Source of the DNA: Polynucleobacter sp. AP-Capit-er-40B-B4
GTDB lineage: Bacteria; Pseudomonadota; Gammaproteobacteria; Burkholderiales; Burkholderiaceae
Reading direction: 5' to 3'
NCBI RefSeq assembly: GCF_018882245.1
Contig: NZ_JACVOV010000001.1
Coordinates: 496,001 to 560,000, forward strand
Length of the DNA stretch: 64,000 bases
Shown: positions 16,728 to 26,579 of the stretch, one piece after another
Layout: every line of letters begins with the position of its first letter
How positions within the stretch are numbered: position 1 is the stretch's first letter
Translations under genes and position numbers: made by a program
The notes under the pieces: model-generated
Told to the model about the DNA's origin: nothing
Seen by the model: only the letters and a program-made list of their open reading frames with translations
Database searches by the model: none

Positions 16728-17303
16728 TTAGTCGATTTTTCCGACCAACTGAGGCAAAGCCTTTTTCATGTAATAGAACATCGACCAAAGCGTTAAAAAA
16801 GATGCAATCCAAATTAACCAGGTACCCAATTGTGCGCAATTGAGCCAACCAAATAAGGTGTCGTTGAGCAATAAAAATGGAATGGCTATGAGTTGAGCGG
16901 TCGTTTTGAGCTTTCCAACCATGTGAACTGCCACACTTTTTCCAGCTCCTAGCAGCGCCATCCATTCTCTCAAGGCAGAAATAGTAATTTCTCGGCCAAT
17001 AATGATGAGGGCCACCCAAACTTGCACGCGATCCATATTGAGCAAAACCAATAGTGCAGCAGCAACAATTAACTTATCAGCCACAGGATCCAGAAACTGG
17101 CCAAATGCAGATTCTTGTTTTAAACGACGGGCTAAAAAACCATCCAACCAATCGGTAATGGCAGCAAAAATAAAAATGATTGCTGCAAACAAATTCTTTT
17201 CAAATGGGGTAAGCCAAGAATTGGGGAGATAAAAGATTGCCACCAACAGCGGGATTGCTGCAACACGCAACCAGGTTAGGGCTATTGGTAAATTGAAGGG
17301 CAT
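16728..17303 (-). CDS. pgsA: CDP-diacylglycerol--glycerol-3-phosphate 3-phosphatidyltransferase
   Basis: A 191-residue integral membrane enzyme making phosphatidylglycerol phosphate, the committed step to phosphatidylglycerol and cardiolipin. The CDP-alcohol phosphotransferase signature D-G-x2-A-R-x8-G-x3-D-x3-D is complete (DGFLAR, then G, D and D in GQFLDPVAD). Several hydrophobic segments span the chain. It follows uvrC by 30 bases and precedes tRNA-Gly and tRNA-Cys, a gene order also found in E. coli. Confidence 0.95.
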   Translation of the reverse strand: MPFNLPIALTWLRVAAIPLLVAIFYLPNSWLTPFEKNLFAAIIFIFAAITDWLDGFLARRLKQESAFGQFLDPVADKLIVAAALLVLLNMDRVQVWVALIIIGREITISALREWMALLGAGKSVAVHMVGKLKTTAQLIAIPFLLLNDTLFGWLNCAQLGTWLIWIASFLTLWSMFYYMKKALPQLVGKID

Positions 17304-17333
17304 TTGTTAAGCATAAACCAAGTGATGTCGCTC

Positions 17334-19244
17334 CTAGTGAAGCTGGCGATATATTTGTTCGGCTAGCGTTAAAGAAACACCTTCAACACTGGCTATCTCC
17401 TCAATGCTGGCGTTAGCAACCCCCTTTAGGCCGCCAAAACGAGCGAGTAACTTTTGGCGGCGCTTGGCGCCAATACCCTCAATTTCTTCAAGGCGAGAGA
17501 TTGTTCTTGCTTTGGCGCGTTTGGCGCGCATGCCAGTAATGGCAAAGCGGTGTGCTTCATCCCGTATCTGCGCCACCAATAACAATGCTGCGCTATCAAT
17601 ACCCAGCTCCAAAGGCTCACGCCCATCAGCAAAAATGAGTGTCTCAAGACCAACCTTGCGACCCTCGCCTTTAGCAACGCCAACAATTAAACTTACGTCC
17701 ATACCAAATTCAGACAAGACTTGGCGCGCCATCTCCACCTGACCTTTACCGCCGTCAATCAAGATCACCTGCGGAATTTTTTCGACTGGCAGCTCCTGGA
17801 AATTAGCATAGCGTCTTTGTAACACTTGATGCATCGCTGCGTAATCATCGCCCGGCGTAATGTCATTAATATTGAAACGTCGGTATTCACTCGACTGCAT
17901 TGCATTCTTAGCATAGACAACGCATGATGCTTGCGTTGCTTCACCAGAGGTGTGACTAATATCAAAACATTCAATACGCAACTGCTCAAGACTTTCCAAT
18001 TCAAGACTTAATAAATCTGCTAAGGCACGCGCCCTTGCTAACTGGCCACCTGTTTCAACCAAACGTTTTGTTAGTGCAATCTTGGCATTACCTTCAGCCA
18101 TTGCCAGCCAATGGCGTCTTTGACCCTGAGGTTGATGCAAGAAAGTAATTTTTCGACCAGCTTGTGCGTTGAGTAATTCATGCAAATCTTCTGGTGGTGA
18201 GTCATTTAACTCTCCAAGATCATCACTTCTTGCTTGCAAGGCGTGATTTAAAACCAATACTGGCGGAATTAAATTAGTTGTTATCTCGCTCGAATTCTCT
18301 TCTAAATAATGCTGTGCAATAAAGGCTTCCAATATTTCTGCAGGTGATGGCAACTCGCCAGAAGTAGTGCGTAGACCCTTCGGAAAATAAGCCCGGTCAC
18401 CTAAATGGCGACCCCCACGGACCATGGCTAGGTTCACACAAACCATGCCTTCCATTTGCGCAACAGCGATGATGTCTACATCACCCTCACCCTCCGCTAC
18501 CACATCCATAGATTGCTGCTGCAACACGCTGGATAAGTCAGCAATGCGGTCACGCAAGACGGCGGCCATTTCAAATTCCATCGCTTCGCTATGTTTGTGC
18601 ATTTCTTTTTCAAGCTCAGATAAAACACGACTGTGATCGCCTTCTAAAAAACGTGTCGCTTGTGCAACGTCTTGGCCGTATTGCTCAACACTGAGACGGC
18701 CCACACATGGAGCACTGCAGCGATGAATCTGATGCAAGAGACAAGGACGACTGCGGTTCTTAAATACTGAATCCTCGCAAGTCCTCAAACGAAATACCTT
18801 CTGCAGAATCTGCACACTATTACGCACTGCCCAGCTATTGGGGAATGGCCCAAAGTAATGATTGCGCTTGTCCACTTTTCCGCGATATGAGGCCAATCTA
18901 GGGAACTGGTGGCCCGTTAGCATCACATATGGGTAGGACTTATCATCACGAAACAAGATGTTGAATGGGGGTGCCAACTCTTTAATGAGATTGTTCTCTA
19001 GAATGAGGGCTTCAGTTTCGGTCCGTGTTACCGTTGTCTCATAGCGGGTAATTTTGCCCACCATCAGCTCAATGCGCGGTGACAGCTGTGTGCGCTGAAA
19101 ATAACTTGAGACACGCTTTTTAAGGTTGCGAGCTTTGCCTACATACAAAATATGCCCCGCCTCATCAAAGAAGCGATATACCCCCGGCAATCCGGGTAGC
19201 CGTTTAACATCCTGCTGAAGGGTTTCAAAAAGCGAATTACTCAT
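17334..19244 (-). CDS. uvrC: Excinuclease ABC subunit C
   Basis: A 636-residue nuclease of nucleotide excision repair, making both incisions around the lesion. The GIY-YIG domain is at the N-terminus ([20 protein letters not shown]). Four cysteines at spacing 12, 8 and 4 (from RTCEDS to SAPCVG, about 148-172) match the iron-sulfur cluster ligands known in E. coli UvrC. A UVR motif, the RNase H-like domain, and a C-terminal helix-hairpin-helix pair ([13 protein letters not shown], then [10 protein letters not shown]) follow. Its ATG overlaps the earP ATG on the other strand. Confidence 0.96.
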   Translation of the reverse strand: MSNSLFETLQQDVKRLPGLPGVYRFFDEAGHILYVGKARNLKKRVSSYFQRTQLSPRIELMVGKITRYETTVTRTETEALILENNLIKELAPPFNILFRDDKSYPYVMLTGHQFPRLASYRGKVDKRNHYFGPFPNSWAVRNSVQILQKVFRLRTCEDSVFKNRSRPCLLHQIHRCSAPCVGRLSVEQYGQDVAQATRFLEGDHSRVLSELEKEMHKHSEAMEFEMAAVLRDRIADLSSVLQQQSMDVVAEGEGDVDIIAVAQMEGMVCVNLAMVRGGRHLGDRAYFPKGLRTTSGELPSPAEILEAFIAQHYLEENSSEITTNLIPPVLVLNHALQARSDDLGELNDSPPEDLHELLNAQAGRKITFLHQPQGQRRHWLAMAEGNAKIALTKRLVETGGQLARARALADLLSLELESLEQLRIECFDISHTSGEATQASCVVYAKNAMQSSEYRRFNINDITPGDDYAAMHQVLQRRYANFQELPVEKIPQVILIDGGKGQVEMARQVLSEFGMDVSLIVGVAKGEGRKVGLETLIFADGREPLELGIDSAALLLVAQIRDEAHRFAITGMRAKRAKARTISRLEEIEGIGAKRRQKLLARFGGLKGVANASIEEIASVEGVSLTLAEQIYRQLH

Positions 19245-20313
19245 GCGTTGGGATATTTTCTGTCAAATCGTCGATAACTATGGTGATGCTGGTGTTTGCT
19301 GGCGTCTAGCCCGAAGCTTAGCAAGCATTCATGGGCAAGAGGTGCGTATTTTTTGCGATGATCTGCCAACCCTTAATTTACTCGCTTCAGGCGTAGATCC
19401 AGCCATTAAGCAAAAAATTGATATGCAACCATGGGAAGCTAGCCATACCAATGCCAGACATCCAATACAAACACCTGACGTAGTGGTTGAAGCATTTGGC
19501 TGCGACTTACCAGAGCGCTATCTTGCTGGCCTGTTTATTGCCCCTATTAAGCCCATCATCCTTAACTTGGAATACCTTAGCGCAGAACCCTGGGTGACTG
19601 AGTTCCACGGTAAAGCATCACCACAATCACACGGCATCCCAAAATATTTTTTCTTTCCCGGATTTCAAGAAGAAGTTGGCGGACTATTGCTTGATCCTAT
19701 TCCAGCAGAAGGCCATCTCACCGACAATGAAATCCCCAAAGATCTAAAAGTTGCCTGGTCTCAATTACGACCTGGAGCAAAACGAATCAGTATTTTTTGC
19801 TACCCAGGAGCACCACTCAAAAAATGGCTAGAGGACTTAGGTCGCCTTGGTGAAGAGATTGATATCTTGCTGGCCCATGGTCATGCGGAGCAACTCAACC
19901 TATATGGCGAACAACCTATCTCGCCGACCGCCAATCTTCAGTTGATATCCATACCATTCGTTTCTCAGGATGAATACGATTGGGTGCTGTCACAGTGTGA
20001 TTTCAACATTGTTCGTGGAGAGGATTCTTTTGTGCGAGCCCAGTTAGCAGGCAAACCATTTATTTGGCATATTTACCCACAAGAAGATCGTGCTCATGAA
20101 GTGAAATTAGCCGCTTTTCTGGACCTCTATCTCGAGGAGGCTAGCCAAGAATTAAGGCTAGCCACCATCGCAGCAATGACTTGGGCAATGCCAAGTGAGT
20201 GGTTGAGCAAACTAGGGGGCTGGGATGCTCATGCTAAGCGCTGGCGCGCCCATTTACTTGAAAAACAAGCGGATGGCGGCTTGCCAGCACGTTTAATCCG
20301 CTTTGTCGCCTAA
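19243..20313 (+). CDS. earP: EarP, protein-arginine rhamnosyltransferase for EF-P
   Basis: A 356-residue GT-B glycosyltransferase (family formerly DUF2331) that attaches rhamnose from dTDP-rhamnose to arginine 32 of elongation factor P. The start [24 protein letters not shown] contains the N-terminal DNYGD motif with the proposed base Asp. The C-terminal nucleotide-sugar site is in [27 protein letters not shown]. It precedes efp by 87 bases on the same strand, the standard arrangement. The ATG overlaps the uvrC ATG, and no strong ribosome site is visible. Confidence 0.94.
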   Translation: MRWDIFCQIVDNYGDAGVCWRLARSLASIHGQEVRIFCDDLPTLNLLASGVDPAIKQKIDMQPWEASHTNARHPIQTPDVVVEAFGCDLPERYLAGLFIAPIKPIILNLEYLSAEPWVTEFHGKASPQSHGIPKYFFFPGFQEEVGGLLLDPIPAEGHLTDNEIPKDLKVAWSQLRPGAKRISIFCYPGAPLKKWLEDLGRLGEEIDILLAHGHAEQLNLYGEQPISPTANLQLISIPFVSQDEYDWVLSQCDFNIVRGEDSFVRAQLAGKPFIWHIYPQEDRAHEVKLAAFLDLYLEEASQELRLATIAAMTWAMPSEWLSKLGGWDAHAKRWRAHLLEKQADGGLPARLIRFVA

Positions 20314-20400
20314 TCCCAAGCAATAAAGGCTTGCGGGCGGTTACAATCTTGTTTTTGATAAAAACCGCAGAAAAATAGCTCTGCCCCCAGGAATAGCAAG

Positions 20401-20961
20401 ATGAAAACAGCACAAGAACTCCGCGTTGGTAACGTAGTAATGATCGGCACTGATGCCCAGGTCGTTTTAAAGGCCGAATATAGCCGCTCTGGCCGCAACT
20501 CCTCTGTTGTGAAAATGAAATTTAAAAACTTGTTAACTGGCGCGCCGAATGAAGGCGTTTACAAAGCTGATGACAAATTTGATGTTGTGATCCTCGACAA
20601 AAAAGAGTGCACATACTCTTACTTCGCAGATCCAATGTATGTATTTATGGATGGCGATTACAACCAATATGAAGTTGAAGCAGAGTTCATGGGTGACGCA
20701 TTGAATTACCTCGAAGAAAGCATGCCATGTGAAGTGGTTTTCTACGAAGGTAAAGCTCTTTCAGTGGCAATGCCAAACTCATTGGTTCGTGAAATCATTT
20801 ACACAGAACCAGCGGTTAAAGGCGATACCAGCTCTGGCAAAGTATTGAAGAATGCAAAATTGGCTACTGGCTATGAATTGCAAGTTCCATTGTTCTGCAA
20901 CACTGGCGACAAAATTGAAATCGATACCCGTACTGGTGAATACCGTAGCCGCGCTAACTAA
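20401..20961 (+). CDS. efp: Elongation factor P (arginine type)
   Basis: EF-P of 186 residues, which relieves ribosomes stalled at polyproline. Three beta-domains are present: KOW-like N-domain, central OB domain ([18 protein letters not shown]), and a C-domain ending in [18 protein letters not shown]. The tip residue is R32 in YSRSGRNSS, where E. coli has lysine 34. This is the subclass modified by EarP, whose gene is immediately upstream. A perfect terminator follows. Confidence 0.97.
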   Translation: MKTAQELRVGNVVMIGTDAQVVLKAEYSRSGRNSSVVKMKFKNLLTGAPNEGVYKADDKFDVVILDKKECTYSYFADPMYVFMDGDYNQYEVEAEFMGDALNYLEESMPCEVVFYEGKALSVAMPNSLVREIIYTEPAVKGDTSSGKVLKNAKLATGYELQVPLFCNTGDKIEIDTRTGEYRSRAN

Positions 20962-20985
20962 TTTGTAATTAGCTCGCTACCATGT

Positions 20986-21012
20986 AAAAAGCCCGGCATG
21001 CCGGGCTTTTTT
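20986..21012. terminator. Bidirectional terminator between efp and nagZ
   Basis: GCCCGGCATGCCGGGC (20991-21006) is a perfect palindrome flanked by A5 and T6 and serves the converging efp and nagZ. Confidence 0.88.
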
Positions 21013-21032
21013 ATTTCTACAAATAATTTAAC

Positions 21033-22112
21033 TTACTCAGCAATCAAGCCTAACTGCGCAAGTAAACCTTTAGCATGCTGGTACTGAGCCTCATTTTGCA
21101 GTTCGCCCCATGTCGGCGCAGGTGCTAATGGCATCAGACGATTTAAGCGTGTTGCAGATTCTGCTTGCTTGGTTTTTGAAACTTTGAGCTTGGAAAGCAG
21201 TTGATCAGCAAGATCTGGGCGATTGCAGATAAGTACCGCGTCGCAACCGGCATCTAACGCCATTTCAGCACCCTTAACCACCGACCCAGCAACGCTCGCG
21301 CCTTCCATCGAAAGATCATCACTAAAGATCACACCCTCAAAGCCCAATTCTTGACGCAAGATAGAGTGGAGCCAGACTTTAGAAAAGCCTGCTGGGTTCT
21401 TATCCACTTTCGGATAAATCACATGTGCCGGCATCACTGAAGCCAAGCTGAGATCAAGCCACTCATAAGGCTTAGCGTCATCATTCAAGATCTCTTTCAG
21501 ACTGCGCTCATCAACCGGAATGGCCACATGTGAATCAGCCTCAGCCCAACCATGGCCTGGAAAGTGCTTGCCACAGTTAGCCATCCCCGCAAGACGCAAA
21601 CCTTCGTTCAAACTTTTCGCTAGAGCAAAAACAATTTGTGGATCACGACTAAAAGACCGATCGCCGATCACGCCGCTTCGACCAAAATCCAAATCTAGAA
21701 CTGGAGTGAAGCTGAAATCTACACCACAGGCACGTAATTCAGCTGCCAGCACATAACCACAGGCAGTGGCTGCTGCCATGGCAATCGCAGCAGATTCTGC
21801 AGGATGAGTGGACTTACTTTTTACACCCCACAACTCACCTAGTTTGCGCATTGCAGGCAAATGAGTAAAGCCATCAGTCTTAGCGCGCTGCACTCGACCA
21901 CCCTCATGGTCAATCGAAATCAATACATCAGGACGCAATTTTTTAATAGCAGCGGCGAGTTTTGTGAGCTGCTGACGATTGGCAAAGTTACGGCCAAACA
22001 AAATGACACCCCCGGTCAGTGGATGCAAAATGCGTCGACGATCTTCAGCATTTAATTCCAAACCAACTACATCTAGGGTGATTGGGCCTGGGGCCATCTT
22101 TGACTTACTCAT
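21033..22112 (-). CDS. nagZ: Beta-N-acetylhexosaminidase NagZ
   Basis: A 359-residue cytoplasmic GH3 enzyme that removes N-acetylglucosamine from anhydromuropeptides in cell-wall recycling. The signature KHFPGHGWAEADSH (about 185-198) with the catalytic D/H pair is intact, and ISIDHEGGRVQR near residue 64 fits the active-site aspartate region. There is no signal peptide. It is the promoter-distal end of the long minus-strand block, 9 bases after acpS. Confidence 0.94.
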   Translation of the reverse strand: MSKSKMAPGPITLDVVGLELNAEDRRRILHPLTGGVILFGRNFANRQQLTKLAAAIKKLRPDVLISIDHEGGRVQRAKTDGFTHLPAMRKLGELWGVKSKSTHPAESAAIAMAAATACGYVLAAELRACGVDFSFTPVLDLDFGRSGVIGDRSFSRDPQIVFALAKSLNEGLRLAGMANCGKHFPGHGWAEADSHVAIPVDERSLKEILNDDAKPYEWLDLSLASVMPAHVIYPKVDKNPAGFSKVWLHSILRQELGFEGVIFSDDLSMEGASVAGSVVKGAEMALDAGCDAVLICNRPDLADQLLSKLKVSKTKQAESATRLNRLMPLAPAPTWGELQNEAQYQHAKGLLAQLGLIAE

Positions 22113-22121
22113 CTCTTCCTC

Positions 22122-22514
22122 TTATTTTTGAGTAACAATTACATGCGCAATTGCCATATCTTGTTCATCACTCACGGTCACGTGAGCTTCCCAATTTTTT
22201 TCTTGCATAAATTGCGCCAAAGCACCTAAATAGCTCGTCACCGGTTTACCGCTAGGCTCATTTAAAGTTTGGAGCGAACGCCAAGTCATCGGCATTCTCA
22301 TGCCAAGTCCAATTGCTTTTGAAAAGGCTTCTTTGGCGGCAAAACGTGTAGCCAGGAAAGCAATGCCCCGCTTGTGATTTCTGGCGAGGCGATGTTTAAA
22401 AACCAACATCTCATCTGGTCCCAGGATTTTTTCGGCTAAACGACCTTTGGTACGATCGTAAGCAGCCTGTAAGCGCTCAATCTGCAGAATGTCTGTGCCG
22501 ATACCGATGATCAT
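22122..22514 (-). CDS. acpS: Holo-[acyl-carrier-protein] synthase
   Basis: A 130-residue phosphopantetheinyl transferase that moves the prosthetic group from CoA to AcpP Ser37. Start [15 protein letters not shown] has the metal-binding D8, and [13 protein letters not shown] carries the catalytic glutamate. It lies between pdxJ (27 bases) and nagZ, the order found in other betaproteobacteria. The acpP gene itself is in the same block about 9 kb upstream. Confidence 0.95.
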   Translation of the reverse strand: MIIGIGTDILQIERLQAAYDRTKGRLAEKILGPDEMLVFKHRLARNHKRGIAFLATRFAAKEAFSKAIGLGMRMPMTWRSLQTLNEPSGKPVTSYLGALAQFMQEKNWEAHVTVSDEQDMAIAHVIVTQK

Positions 22515-22541
22515 TTTTTAGTTTATAGCTACTGATTATTT

Positions 22542-23285
22542 TTAAGAGAGCGCTCTACCCTGCGCCATCAAGGTTTTCATATCAATAATTGCTTTTTGCC
22601 AACCTTTGAACAGGGCTTCAGCAACAATAGCGTGACCAATATTGAGTTCGGATAATTCCGCAATAGCAGCAATAGGCTTTACATTACCCTCATGCAAACC
22701 ATGACCGGCATTGACTCTCAACCCGATGCCTTTTCCAAAAATTGCAGCCTTACGAATACGCCCCAATTCTTTCGCCTGCTCAGGACCAGATAAGTCCGCA
22801 TAACGCCCCGTATGTAATTCAACAACAGTCGCACCCACATCTTTTGCTGCCTGAATTTGCTGCTCTTCGGGATCAATAAATAGAGAGACTCGAATACCAG
22901 CATCAACGAGTTTTTTAGTGGCAGTCTTTACTGCATCAAAATGCCCCAAGACATCCAAGCCGCCTTCAGTTGTCACTTCTTCACGCTTTTCTGGGACTAA
23001 GCAGACATCATGCGGCTTTACTTGGCAAGCGATGTCAATCATCTCAGGAGTGACTGCGCATTCAAGATTCATACGGGTTTTAATAAGCGGTCGCAAAGCC
23101 AGTAAATCAGCATCTTTAATGTGGCGACGATCTTCACGCAAGTGCAATGTAATGAGATCTGCGCCAGCCTCCTCAGCCAAAGCTGCTGCCCTTAATGGAT
23201 CGGGGTAGATAGTACCTCGTGCATTACGCAAAGTAGCGACGTGGTCAATATTGATGCCTAGTTCAAGGCTTGGGTGGCTGCTCAT
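22542..23285 (-). CDS. pdxJ: Pyridoxine 5'-phosphate synthase
   Basis: A 247-residue TIM-barrel enzyme. It condenses 3-amino-2-oxopropyl phosphate with deoxyxylulose 5-phosphate to pyridoxine phosphate, the last ring-forming step of vitamin B6 synthesis. [15 protein letters not shown] near the N-terminus, [10 protein letters not shown] and the HTGRYAD segment are all family signatures. It sits between recO and acpS, as in E. coli and Burkholderia. Length is typical. Confidence 0.97.
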   Translation of the reverse strand: MSSHPSLELGINIDHVATLRNARGTIYPDPLRAAALAEEAGADLITLHLREDRRHIKDADLLALRPLIKTRMNLECAVTPEMIDIACQVKPHDVCLVPEKREEVTTEGGLDVLGHFDAVKTATKKLVDAGIRVSLFIDPEEQQIQAAKDVGATVVELHTGRYADLSGPEQAKELGRIRKAAIFGKGIGLRVNAGHGLHEGNVKPIAAIAELSELNIGHAIVAEALFKGWQKAIIDMKTLMAQGRALS

Positions 23286-23297
23286 TTCTGTAGATTA

Positions 23298-24032
23298 CTA
23301 GATTTTCTTCAGATCAATCAAAATTTGACGCGTAGTGAGAACTTGATCCTGCAAATGCAAGCCCAATAGAAAGCGCATTAACTGCTTACTTTCTGAAAGT
23401 GTTTCTGGATCGGAAAAATCACCGATAGCAATCGCCAATAATGATTTTCCAGTCAGAACCGGCCAGTGCCCCGGATCATCAACCTGGACGGGACGAACAC
23501 CGCGCTCGGGCTGATAAACATATTGCTCATGAGCCAAAGGTGCTTCATTGGTTTCAACGCAGCGATCTAATGCTGCGGCATAACCAGTCTCTTGCAAGAG
23601 TGATAACTCAAAGGGACGTAGGATTTCTTCTAAGCCCTTAGACTCGAACTCTAAATTGGATAAAGCGTTAATCGTTTCTGCGTAGCGGTCATAAAGTTTT
23701 TCGTAGTCATCCTCACGCGCCAAAAACTTTACAAGCAATTCATTCAAATAGAAGCCGCAGAGCAAGGCATCGCCAACCAAAGAAGGCATACCGCCCACCC
23801 ACTCCGACTTCGTTAAGGTGCGCAGCTCAGATTTACCGCTCCAAGAAACTAACAATGGCTGAAAGCGCTGCAAGACAGGCCTCAGTGTTGAATGCGGGCG
23901 TTTAGCACCTTTAGCAATTAAGGCCATTCGACCATATTGCCGTGTAAAAACATCCAGGATTAAGCTAGTCTCTTTATAGGGGATGCTGTGCAATACAAAC
24001 GCAGGCTCGTCAGCAACACGAATCGAGGCCAT
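23298..24032 (-). CDS. recO: DNA repair protein RecO
   Basis: A 244-residue recombination mediator that helps load RecA with RecF/RecR and anneals SSB-coated strands. The N-terminal OB-fold starts ASIRVADEPAFVLHSIPYKETSLILDVFTR, and the rest is the helical domain. The four-cysteine zinc motif of some RecO proteins is absent: only two cysteines are present in the chain. It lies 5 bases downstream of era. Length is normal. Confidence 0.92.
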   Translation of the reverse strand: MASIRVADEPAFVLHSIPYKETSLILDVFTRQYGRMALIAKGAKRPHSTLRPVLQRFQPLLVSWSGKSELRTLTKSEWVGGMPSLVGDALLCGFYLNELLVKFLAREDDYEKLYDRYAETINALSNLEFESKGLEEILRPFELSLLQETGYAAALDRCVETNEAPLAHEQYVYQPERGVRPVQVDDPGHWPVLTGKSLLAIAIGDFSDPETLSESKQLMRFLLGLHLQDQVLTTRQILIDLKKI

Positions 24033-24037
24033 TGAAT

Positions 24038-24973
24038 TTATTCCAGCCCTTGCGCCCGCAGTTCGGCACGATCATCGGCCCAGCCACGCTTGACCTTCAC
24101 CCAAGTCTCTAAAAAGACTTTTCCATCAAAGAGTTTCTCCATATCGATGCGGGCATCTGTAGAAATCTTCTTAAGGCGTTCGCCTTTTTGACCAATGATC
24201 ATCGCCTTATGACTATCGCGATCTACTAAGATAGTTGCTGCAATGCGACGCATCTTGCCATCCATCTTAAATTGATCGATCACCACTGTGCTCGTGTATG
24301 GCAACTCCTCGCCAGTAAAACGGAATACTTTTTCACGCAAAATCTCAGCAGCCAAGAATCGTTCACTGCGATCAGTGATGGTATCGCCATCGTAAACGGC
24401 TGGCGCCTCAGGTAAATAACCCTCAAGCACGTCCAGCAATCTTTCGATGTCGCCAGGACTCTTCGCACTCATCGGTACGATTTCGGCAAACTCGCATTTT
24501 TGGTCTTCGTGACCGCCCAATTCACACCAAGGGTGAGCCATGTCTTTAATGAAGTTCAACAAGGCCTGATCGCGCTCTGATGGCGTCTGGAAGCGACTAT
24601 TAAATAAGTCCAACTTATTGAGTACCAGTACAACCGGCAAGTCATCTGGAAGTAACTTCAAAACTTTTTTGTCATCTTCACCGAAGTAGCCAGCCTCAAC
24701 CACAAAGCAAGCCACATTCACATCCTGTAATGCAGTAGTTACTGTGCGGTTCAACGCTTTATTGAGCGTATTCATCAAACGCGTCTGAAAACCTGGCGTA
24801 TCGATAAAAATGAACTGAGCCTCTTCGCGATTCTGGATTCCCAAAATACGATGACGCGTAGTTTGCGCTTTACGAGAAGTAATACTGATCTTCTGACCAA
24901 CCAAGGCGTTGAGCAAGGTTGATTTACCCATATTAGGACGCCCAACAATGGCGATGGTGCCGCATCTAAACAC
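24038..24973 (-). CDS. era: GTPase Era
   Basis: A 311-residue GTPase that binds the 3' end of 16S rRNA and assists 30S assembly. P-loop GRPNMGKS (the usual Val is Met), G3 DTPG, G4 NKLD and G5 SAK are all present, and a KH domain with [10 protein letters not shown] closes the chain. The start is GTG at 24973, only 2 bases after the rnc stop. No ATG in frame fits, and coupling to rnc translation is likely. Confidence 0.96.
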   Translation of the reverse strand: MFRCGTIAIVGRPNMGKSTLLNALVGQKISITSRKAQTTRHRILGIQNREEAQFIFIDTPGFQTRLMNTLNKALNRTVTTALQDVNVACFVVEAGYFGEDDKKVLKLLPDDLPVVLVLNKLDLFNSRFQTPSERDQALLNFIKDMAHPWCELGGHEDQKCEFAEIVPMSAKSPGDIERLLDVLEGYLPEAPAVYDGDTITDRSERFLAAEILREKVFRFTGEELPYTSTVVIDQFKMDGKMRRIAATILVDRDSHKAMIIGQKGERLKKISTDARIDMEKLFDGKVFLETWVKVKRGWADDRAELRAQGLE

Positions 24974-24975
24974 GA

Positions 24976-25767
24976 TTAGCCCTTCAGCTTAAGATTGAAC
25001 TGCTCTTCGGTCACTTCTTTTTTTGCTGCTTTCTTTTTGGCTGACCGAGTTTTCTTGGGTTTACGAGACTCTTGCGGCAAAGCTTTGAGCATGGCTATTA
25101 AAGCCAATTTAGCAGCAGCCTGCTCAGCAGCGCGACGTGAAGCTCCCTCACCTTTTACAGCCACCTTATGGCTAGGAATTAAGCATTCCACCTCAAATTG
25201 CTGGTTATGCGCGGCTCCAGTAGTACCTGTAACGTTATAAGCCGGCAAAGGCAACTGATAGCTCTGCAAACATTCTTGCAAAAGTGTTTTATCGTCTTTA
25301 CCTAAAGTTTTTGGATCAACGTGCTCCAAGATGATGGAGTACAGTTTGCGTAAGCTTGCCTTGGCTGATTCAAACCCACCGTCCATAAAGATGGCGCCAG
25401 TAACTGCCTCCAAGGTATCAGCCAGAATTGAGGGGCGACGAAATCCACCGCTCTTCAACTCACCCTCACCTAATCGCAAGTAGTCTGACAAGGAAAGGGT
25501 TTGGGCGATTTCATATAAGGCTTGCTGCTTTACCAAATTCGCACGCACGCGAGATAAATCACCTTCATCCAAATCGGAATAGCGCTCATAAAGCATCTCT
25601 GCTACTACGCAATTGAGAATAGAGTCGCCCAGAAATTCCAAACGCTCGTTATTTTTCTTGCTATGACTGCGATGAGTTAAAGCCTGGTTCAGTAACTCAG
25701 GCTTCTTGAAGGTGTAGCCGAGGCGCTCTTGCAGCGGTCCAGTTTCGATAACGGCGCGCGCATTCAT
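24976..25767 (-). CDS. rnc: Ribonuclease III
   Basis: A 263-residue double-strand-specific RNase that processes rRNA precursors and cleaves structured mRNAs. The catalytic signature [12 protein letters not shown] (about 41-52) and the second acidic site in [17 protein letters not shown] are present. A dsRNA-binding domain (about 157-226) precedes a lysine-rich tail ([16 protein letters not shown]). It lies between lepB (5 bases) and era, the usual operon order. The rnc product often cuts its own operon leader in other bacteria; no such site was examined. Confidence 0.96.
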   Translation of the reverse strand: MNARAVIETGPLQERLGYTFKKPELLNQALTHRSHSKKNNERLEFLGDSILNCVVAEMLYERYSDLDEGDLSRVRANLVKQQALYEIAQTLSLSDYLRLGEGELKSGGFRRPSILADTLEAVTGAIFMDGGFESAKASLRKLYSIILEHVDPKTLGKDDKTLLQECLQSYQLPLPAYNVTGTTGAAHNQQFEVECLIPSHKVAVKGEGASRRAAEQAAAKLALIAMLKALPQESRKPKKTRSAKKKAAKKEVTEEQFNLKLKG

Positions 25768-25772
25768 GATAT

Positions 25773-26579
25773 TTACTCGAATCCGCCTATGCGACCAAGA
25801 TTGCCGAGATTAAGCCAAACAAAGAAGGCTTTACCCACAATGTTTTTATCTGGCACAAAGCCCCAATAACGAGAGTCTGCGCTGTTATCACGGTTATCAC
25901 CCATGGCGAAGTAATGACCTGCCGGTACCTTACAAGTCATACCTGACTGTTGATATTGACAGAATTCAGAACCCGGAAAACGCTCAGTCGGAAATACCGT
26001 GGCTGGACGATCTGGATCATTCAAGATGTCATGACGATTGCCACCCAAGTCTGCTGGGAAGGCTTCCGTGAAACGTTTGGCATAGCGCATATTCTCTGGA
26101 TCGAGATAAGGCTCACCACCGCTATATTGCAATGGCTGACCATTAATAGTCAGACGTTTATTTTCATAAGTGATTTCATCACCCGGTAGTGCAACTACAC
26201 GCTTAATGTAATCCACTGACTCGTCACGTGGATAACGAAACACCACCACATCACCACGTTTTGGTGTGCCTATATCCACTACTTTTTGATTGAGCACAGG
26301 TAGACGAATTCCATAGGTAAATTTATTTACCAAAATGAAATCGCCAATTTGTAATGTCGGAATCATTGAGCCCGAGGGAATCTTGAAAGGCTCAGCAATG
26401 AATGAGCGCAATACAAATACTGCGCAAATGACTGGGAAGAAGCCTGCGGTGTATTCCAGCCATAAAGGCATGCGGTCGTTGCCTGCCAAGCGTCTTTGCG
26501 GAGCAAAGTGCAATTTATCAGCAACCCAGGCGATACCAGAAAGAATCACCAGGATAAAAAGGACTAGGGCAAAGTTCAT
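25773..26579 (-). CDS. lepB: Signal peptidase I
   Basis: A 268-residue inner-membrane peptidase removing signal peptides from exported proteins. Two N-terminal transmembrane segments (about 2-20 and 42-60) are followed by the catalytic Ser71 in PSGSMIPTL and Lys126 in [26 protein letters not shown] is the conserved box D/E. Its ATG overlaps the lepA stop by one base (TAATG), so the two are translationally coupled. Confidence 0.97.
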   Translation of the reverse strand: MNFALVLFILVILSGIAWVADKLHFAPQRRLAGNDRMPLWLEYTAGFFPVICAVFVLRSFIAEPFKIPSGSMIPTLQIGDFILVNKFTYGIRLPVLNQKVVDIGTPKRGDVVVFRYPRDESVDYIKRVVALPGDEITYENKRLTINGQPLQYSGGEPYLDPENMRYAKRFTEAFPADLGGNRHDILNDPDRPATVFPTERFPGSEFCQYQQSGMTCKVPAGHYFAMGDNRDNSADSRYWGFVPDKNIVGKAFFVWLNLGNLGRIGGFE

